A stretch of DNA of 10,104 nt from JBBQTQ01 sp038213135 (GTDB lineage Bacteria > Actinomycetota > Thermoleophilia > Gaiellales > Gaiellaceae), in the NCBI GenBank assembly GCA_038213135.1, contig JBBQTQ010000087.1, positions 1 to 10,104 on the forward strand. Direction: 5' to 3'. The notes below the pieces were generated by a model that saw nothing but the letters and a program-made list of their open reading frames with translations, did no database searches and was not told the DNA's origin. Numbering within the stretch: position 1 is the first letter of the stretch; every line of letters starts with the position of its first letter. Position numbers and translations under genes: made by a program. This document shows, piece by piece, positions 7,136 to 10,104 of the stretch.

Positions 7136-8112
7136 AGCGACTCCCAGTCAAACGCGGCGCCGATGTCGCGGATGCGCTCTCGGGTCGGTTCGTCGCACAA
7201 CGCTCCCGCGACTCCGGCCTCGTAGAAGATCTGCGGCGACAGGCCGAAGGAGCAGGCCGCCTCGTAGTCGCGCGTCAGGTCGGTGTCGAACATGACCGGG
7301 TCGTCCGTTGAGATCGTGCACTGCACGCCTGCGGCGACGAGCCGTGGCAGCGGGTGGTCGGCGAGGCTGGCGACTGCGCCCGTTCGCAGGTTCGAGATCG
7401 GGCAGACGTCGAGCACGGTGCCGCGGCCCACGAGCTCGCGGACGAGCCCGGGATCCTCCTCGGCGCGGATGCCGTGGCGCAACCGGTCGGCGCCGAGCGT
7501 GTCGAGCGCACCTCTCACGGACGAAGGCCCGGCCACTTCGCCCGCATGGGGTACCGACCCCAGGCCCTCCGACTTGGCGAGCGCGAAGGCCTCCTCGAAC
7601 GGCTCGGGTGGGAACTCCGCCTCGAGCCCGCCGAGACCAAGGCCGACGACGCCGCGATCGCGGTAGCGCGCCGACCAGCGCGCGGTCGCGACCGCCTCGT
7701 CGAGCGAAAAGCTCCGCGGGATGTCAGGGGTCAGCCTCACCTCGACACCGTGCTCCTCGCGCGCCTGCTGTGCACCGGCGCAGACGCCCTCGAAGACCTC
7801 CTCCCAATTGACGCCCCGCCGGACGCGTTCGGCGGGGGTGAAGATTCCCTCCATGTAGACGCACCCGTGCCTCTTCGCCTCGGCGGCGTAGTCGACGACC
7901 ATCTGGCGGAAGTCTTCTTCGCGCTGGAGCGCATTCGTGGTCAGGATCCAGACCTCGATGAAGTGCCGAAAGTCTCGGTAGCGGTAGAGCTCGTTCAGGC
8001 CCTCGACGGTCGTCGCCGGCAGCGCGTAGTCGTTGCGTGCGGCGATCTGGAGCAGCGTCTCCGGCGCGACGGTGGCCTCGAGATGGACGTGGAGCTCGAT
8101 CTTCGGGTACAT
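7132..8112 (-). CDS. add: Adenosine deaminase family protein
   Basis: This 326-residue protein is a zinc-dependent amidohydrolase of the adenosine/adenine deaminase family, which removes the 6-amino group of a purine as ammonia. All catalytic landmarks are present: ELHVHLE (6-12; zinc ligands H8 and H10), HAGE (189-192; H189 ligand, E192 acid), RHG (212-214; H213), CPISN (237-241) and STDDP (268-272; D270 zinc ligand, D271). The substrate is open: adenosine, adenine, or aminodeoxyfutalosine of the futalosine menaquinone route are all handled by this family. The first motif reads HLEA where classic adenosine deaminases have HLDG. The ATG at 8112 starts right at the first motif; the longer in-frame ORF upstream crosses the GGT-like gene and is shadow. 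The gene follows the GGT-like gene by 17 bases, so the two are probably co-transcribed. The gene symbol indicates family only. Confidence 0.9.
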   Translation of the reverse strand: MYPKIELHVHLEATVAPETLLQIAARNDYALPATTVEGLNELYRYRDFRHFIEVWILTTNALQREEDFRQMVVDYAAEAKRHGCVYMEGIFTPAERVRRGVNWEEVFEGVCAGAQQAREEHGVEVRLTPDIPRSFSLDEAVATARWSARYRDRGVVGLGLGGLEAEFPPEPFEEAFALAKSEGLGSVPHAGEVAGPSSVRGALDTLGADRLRHGIRAEEDPGLVRELVGRGTVLDVCPISNLRTGAVASLADHPLPRLVAAGVQCTISTDDPVMFDTDLTRDYEAACSFGLSPQIFYEAGVAGALCDEPTRERIRDIGAAFDWESL

Positions 8113-8129
8113 GCGCCTAGTCTCGCCGC

Positions 8130-9500
8130 TCAGAGGCTTGCCGCCGCGCCGCTTCGGCGGGGATCGGCCGCCGCGCCTGCTCGGCCAACGACGCTGACGC
8201 CGCCGAAGTAGTGGTGGCATTCGGGCCACCGCCTCACCGTGAGGCCCCGCGCCTCGAGCGCCAGCAGCGCCTCCTCGTCGACGCCCGGCTCGGCGTTGAC
8301 GACCTCGCCCGCCGGATGAGCACGCGGCCGGTCGACTGCGGCCTGCGGCTCCAGACCCTCGTCGAGGATTCCGGCCGCCACGCCGACGAGTGCCGTTCGC
8401 AGCCTGGTGCCGCCGGCCGATCCGATCGCCAGCGCGAGGCCGTCGGGGGCCAGCGCCAGGCTCGGGGCCATCATGCTGCCCATCCGCTCGCCGGGCACGA
8501 GCGGCCCGAGGAGCAAGTCGGCCTCGCCGAGCATGCTGTTCAGGTGCAGGTCGAGCCCGGGGAGGAAGTCGCCCGAGCCGAGCCCGAGGCTCGTCGTCAG
8601 GACGCAGGCGCTTCCCTCGCGATCGACGACGGTCAGGTTCGTGGTGTGGCCCTCGACGCCCCCCGGCTCGAGGGCATCGAGCAGGGCGACGACGCGATCC
8701 TTCTCGCTGAGCTCGCGGAGCCGCGGCAGGCGTGCGAGCGTCGCAGGCACTCCGGAGAGGCCCTCGCGAGTGAGGAACCGCGCTCCGGCGAACGACAGCT
8801 CGACCGGCTCGCTCCATGTGGCGCGGTACGCGGCGAGGTCCGAGCGCGTGACAACCCCTCCACGCTGCTCGACAAGTCCGAATAGCGCCTCCGCGATCGT
8901 CCCTTCGTAGACCGAGCGAGCGCCCTCCTCGGCGACGAGCCCGAGCGCCGCCACGAGACCCGGCTGCTGCAACCGCTCCTCCGGCTCCAACAGCCGTCCG
9001 CCGGGTGCATAGATCCGGCCGCCCTCGTTCATCGTCATCACCGGCTCCAGCATCTGCAGGCAGGCCACGTGCGCAGGCGGCATCGGCACCCCCTCGCGCG
9101 CCAGCCGCAGGGCCGGCCGGCAGAGCTCGGCCCACGGCAGGCGTCCGTGCCCTCGCCAGAGCGCGTCGAGCCCCGCGGGCAGCCCGGGCACCCCGCACGA
9201 CGACGGCCCGACCGCGTAGTGGACGAGCTCGGCGCCGAACGGCACCTTCAGCTCGAACATCGGCTCACCGCTCCCGCTCGGCACCGACACGAAGCAGTCG
9301 AGGTTCCGCACCTGCCCGCTCGGCGCATCGAGGTAGATCGCGTGCCCGCCACCGAGGAAGCCGGTCATCACCGTTTCGGCGACACACGAGGCGAGGCAGG
9401 CCGCGACCGCTGCATCGGCAGCCGAGCCGCCTGCCTCGAGAATCTCGACTCCGGCCGCGCAGGTCGCCGGGTGCCCGGCCGCGACTCCAGCTCGAAGCAT
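8130..9500 (-). CDS. Gamma-glutamyltransferase-like Ntn-hydrolase (divergent, cytoplasmic)
   Basis: This 456-residue protein has the gamma-glutamyltransferase fold. It shows HPATCAAGVEILEAGGSAADAA-type N-terminus (10-31), TGFLGGGHAIYLD (46-58), GVPGLPAGLDALWRGHGRLPW (103-123), and the processing site HTTNLTVVD (285-293) with a Thr-Thr pair at 286-287. It ends with MMAPSLAL and GSAGGTRLRTA (360-370). The nucleophile Thr286 would be exposed by self-cleavage, giving large and small subunits. It is shorter than ordinary GGT (about 530-580 residues), chiefly by loss before the cleavage site. It has no signal peptide, so it should stay in the cytoplasm. The usual Arg-Glu motif after the glycine triplet is replaced by LDCFVSVP (67-74). 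Classic glutathione activity is therefore doubtful, and an amidase or acylase of unknown substrate is likelier. It is the first gene of a reverse two-gene unit with the deaminase. Confidence 0.85.
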   Translation of the reverse strand: MLRAGVAAGHPATCAAGVEILEAGGSAADAAVAACLASCVAETVMTGFLGGGHAIYLDAPSGQVRNLDCFVSVPSGSGEPMFELKVPFGAELVHYAVGPSSCGVPGLPAGLDALWRGHGRLPWAELCRPALRLAREGVPMPPAHVACLQMLEPVMTMNEGGRIYAPGGRLLEPEERLQQPGLVAALGLVAEEGARSVYEGTIAEALFGLVEQRGGVVTRSDLAAYRATWSEPVELSFAGARFLTREGLSGVPATLARLPRLRELSEKDRVVALLDALEPGGVEGHTTNLTVVDREGSACVLTTSLGLGSGDFLPGLDLHLNSMLGEADLLLGPLVPGERMGSMMAPSLALAPDGLALAIGSAGGTRLRTALVGVAAGILDEGLEPQAAVDRPRAHPAGEVVNAEPGVDEEALLALEARGLTVRRWPECHHYFGGVSVVGRAGAAADPRRSGAAASL

Positions 9501-9506
9501 CGTTGC

Positions 9507-9512
9507 TACCCT
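9507..9512 (+). promoter_or_regulatory. Putative -10 (TACCCT) of rpsO promoter
   Basis: TACCCT fits the TANNNT pattern of actinobacterial -10 elements. It would place the rpsO start near 9519-9520, leaving a leader of about 75 bases before the TTG start. No convincing -35 is visible. It overlaps the reverse-strand -10 of the GGT-like gene. Confidence 0.3.
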
Positions 9513-9513
9513 A
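9508..9513 (-). promoter_or_regulatory. Putative -10 (TAGGGT) for leaderless GGT-like transcript
   Basis: On the reverse strand TAGGGT lies at -13 to -8 from the A of the ATG at 9500, the same spacing as TATTCT before the GNAT gene. No Shine-Dalgarno lies between it and the ATG, which suits leaderless initiation. The -35 region is not recognisable. Confidence 0.35.
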
Positions 9514-9520
9514 GCCCGGA

Positions 9521-9572
9521 CCGCATTCTCGGCTGTGCGCGGGGCTTCTATCGCGGCGCGCTGGGATTGCGG
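9521..9572 (+). other. Possible structured leader of rpsO mRNA
   Basis: CCGCA (9521-9525) can pair with TGCGG (9568-9572), enclosing a second helix of GCGCG (9537-9541) with CGCGC (9557-9561). Together they form a nested fold ending 10 bases before the Shine-Dalgarno. S15 is known to repress its own mRNA in several bacteria by binding leader structures. Any such role here is inference; GC-rich DNA gives chance helices. Confidence 0.25.
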
Positions 9573-9582
9573 AGACGACTAG

Positions 9583-9589
9583 AGGAGGT
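9583..9589 (+). promoter_or_regulatory. Strong Shine-Dalgarno of rpsO
   Basis: AGGAGGT at 9583-9589 precedes the TTG start at 9595 with good spacing. It decides the TTG start, because no ATG or GTG is available at the conserved S15 N-terminus. Confidence 0.85.
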
Positions 9590-9594
9590 AGAGG

Positions 9595-9864
9595 TTGTCC
9601 CTCACCAAGGAAGCGAAGCTGGAGATCTTTCAGAAGCACGGCCGCAAGGAAGGCGACACGGGCTCGCCGGAGGTGCAGATCGCACTCCTGACGACCCGGA
9701 TCAACGAGCTCACGGACCATCTGCGGACGCACGCGAAGGACCACCATTCGCGCCGCGGACTGCTCAAGCTCGTCGGGCGTCGCCGCCGGATGCTGGATTA
9801 CCTCCAGCGCAAGAACCTCGAGGGCTATCGCGCCCTGATCAAGGAGCTGGGCCTGCGGCGATAG
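9595..9864 (+). CDS. rpsO: 30S ribosomal protein S15
   Basis: S15 is a primary 16S rRNA-binding protein of the small subunit platform. The 89-residue protein has the expected length and hallmarks. These include the N-terminal SLTKEAKLEIFQKHGRKEGD, TGSPEVQIALLTTRINELTDHL, the highly conserved KDHHSRRGLLKLVGRRRRML block, and an end of KELGLRR. It starts with TTG, a rare initiator, compensated by a near-perfect Shine-Dalgarno at 9583-9589. The gene is followed by pnp after 103 bases, the near-universal rpsO-pnp pairing. It is preceded by the divergent GGT-like gene, so unlike the usual truB-ribF-rpsO run it needs its own promoter in the 94-base gap. Confidence 0.98.
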   Translation: MSLTKEAKLEIFQKHGRKEGDTGSPEVQIALLTTRINELTDHLRTHAKDHHSRRGLLKLVGRRRRMLDYLQRKNLEGYRALIKELGLRR

Positions 9865-9880
9865 CGCCAGGGCCACCACG

Positions 9881-9943
9881 GGAGGGTGGAAGTTTGAGCG
9901 AGCCCGGCGCCCGCCGCCGGACTGACTCAAACCTCCACTCTCC
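9881..9943 (+). other. Long rpsO-pnp intergenic stem-loop (RNase III/PNPase control type)
   Basis: The left arm GGAGGGTGGAAGTTTGAG (9881-9898) pairs with CTCAAACCTCCACTCTCC (9926-9943) over 18 positions: 16 Watson-Crick pairs, one G-U and one A-C mismatch. A second helix, CCGGCG (9904-9909) with CGCCGG (9915-9920), caps it around a 5-base loop. No U-tract follows, so it is not a simple terminator. In Escherichia coli and Streptomyces the rpsO-pnp gap holds a hairpin cut by RNase III, which in Escherichia coli controls PNPase autoregulation. The position and shape here suggest the same role, which is inference. Confidence 0.8.
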
Positions 9944-9960
9944 AATCGAAGAGATGGAGG
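9932..9960 (+). promoter_or_regulatory. Alternative anti-Shine-Dalgarno hairpin before pnp
   Basis: CCTCCA (9932-9937) can pair with TGGAGG (9955-9960), and TCTC (9939-9942) with GAGA (9951-9954), leaving C9938 bulged and an 8-base loop. This 10-pair helix buries the pnp GGAGG. It uses the same bases as the 3' arm of the longer upstream stem, so the two folds exclude each other. Pairing is read directly from sequence; a regulatory role is inference. Confidence 0.5.
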
Positions 9961-9962
9961 AG
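9956..9962 (+). promoter_or_regulatory. Shine-Dalgarno of pnp
   Basis: GGAGGAG lies five bases before the ATG at 9968, with the GGAGG core seven bases from it. It is strong, and it fixes the pnp start. It is accessible if the upstream 18-position stem forms, and hidden if the alternative hairpin forms. Confidence 0.85.
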
Positions 9963-9967
9963 AAAAC

Positions 9968-10104
9968 ATGAGCATTGCCACCACAGACCGCATTTCGGCG
10001 GTCTCGGTGACCGTCGGCGCGCAGGAGATCTCGTTCGAGACCGGCAAGCTGGCCAAGCAGGCCGACGGCGCAGTCGTCGTGCGCTCCGGCGACACGATGG
10101 TGCT
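9968..10104 (+). CDS. pnp: Polyribonucleotide nucleotidyltransferase (PNPase), 5' part (3' end outside window)
   Basis: PNPase is the 3'-to-5' phosphorolytic exoribonuclease of RNA turnover. Only the first 45 codons are present. They encode the start of the first RNase PH-like domain, with the FETGKLAKQADGAVVV and RSGDTMVL segments that are characteristic of PNPase. The first 20 or so residues before the conserved core are a little longer than in many homologs. The ATG at 9968 follows a strong Shine-Dalgarno. It comes after rpsO and the intergenic stem-loop, the arrangement used for autoregulation elsewhere. Catalytic residues and the KH and S1 domains lie beyond the window. Confidence 0.96.
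   Translation, partial: MSIATTDRISAVSVTVGAQEISFETGKLAKQADGAVVVRSGDTMV

Noticed and set aside
8113..9198. Long reverse-strand open frame extending the deaminase upstream to about 688 residues
   Set aside because: The extension lies across the GGT-like gene in another frame, is Arg/Ala/Gly-rich with no recognisable domain, and the deaminase family start fits the ATG at 8112.
9881..9943. Intrinsic terminator after rpsO
   Set aside because: The stem is long but there is no U-tract after it, and pnp follows at once; a processing or control hairpin fits better.
1..10104. CRISPR arrays, tRNA or rRNA genes, insertion sequences, phage or defence genes
   Set aside because: I saw no direct-repeat arrays, tRNA-like cloverleafs, transposase motifs or terminal repeats; the window is a housekeeping cluster plus three accessory enzyme genes.

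Overview
The window is the conserved bacterial transcription/translation cluster nusA-ylxR-infB-ylxP(DUF503)-rbfA-nrnA-truB-ribF-rpsO-pnp, cut inside nusA at the left and inside pnp at the right. DNA is very GC-rich, with GTG and TTG starts, 4-20 bp gene overlaps and few intergenic bases. Placing nrnA between rbfA and truB and the overall protein flavour suggest a high-GC Actinomycetota. A deep lineage such as Thermoleophilia is my guess from protein style, not something the sequence proves.

Layout: nusA (3' part, 1-1065), ylxR (1062-1316) and infB (1309-3261) run forward with overlapping ends. A reverse-strand GNAT acetyltransferase (3258-3881) follows. Then ylxP, rbfA, nrnA, truB and ribF run forward (3900-7135), each overlapping the next. 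A second reverse-strand block holds an adenosine-deaminase-family enzyme (7132-8112) and a divergent gamma-glutamyltransferase-like protein (8130-9500). Forward rpsO (9595-9864) and the start of pnp (from 9968) close the window. No stretch above 300 bases lacks a gene; the only real gaps are 9501-9594 and 9865-9967.

How the genes work together: NusA handles transcription pausing/antitermination; YlxR is an RNA-binding/RNase P-associated protein; IF-2 starts translation; RbfA matures the 30S subunit; TruB makes tRNA pseudouridine-55; NrnA removes nanoRNA and related nucleotides; RibF makes FMN and FAD; S15 is a 30S protein; PNPase degrades RNA. The three reverse-strand genes are accessory enzymes wedged between conserved blocks.

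The most interesting signals are non-coding. (1) The rpsO-pnp gap holds a long hairpin whose 3' arm can instead pair with the pnp ribosome binding site, which suggests a two-state autoregulatory switch. (2) Both reverse-strand blocks end tail-to-tail with the forward genes through one shared CTAG, next to a GC palindrome. (3) Both reverse-strand blocks begin with a TANNNT hexamer at exactly -13 to -8 from the ATG, which suggests leaderless transcripts. (4) NusA carries an extra Cys3-His zinc-knuckle-like segment and an acidic tail. (5) The GGT-like protein is short, has no signal peptide, and lacks the usual substrate-binding Arg motif.
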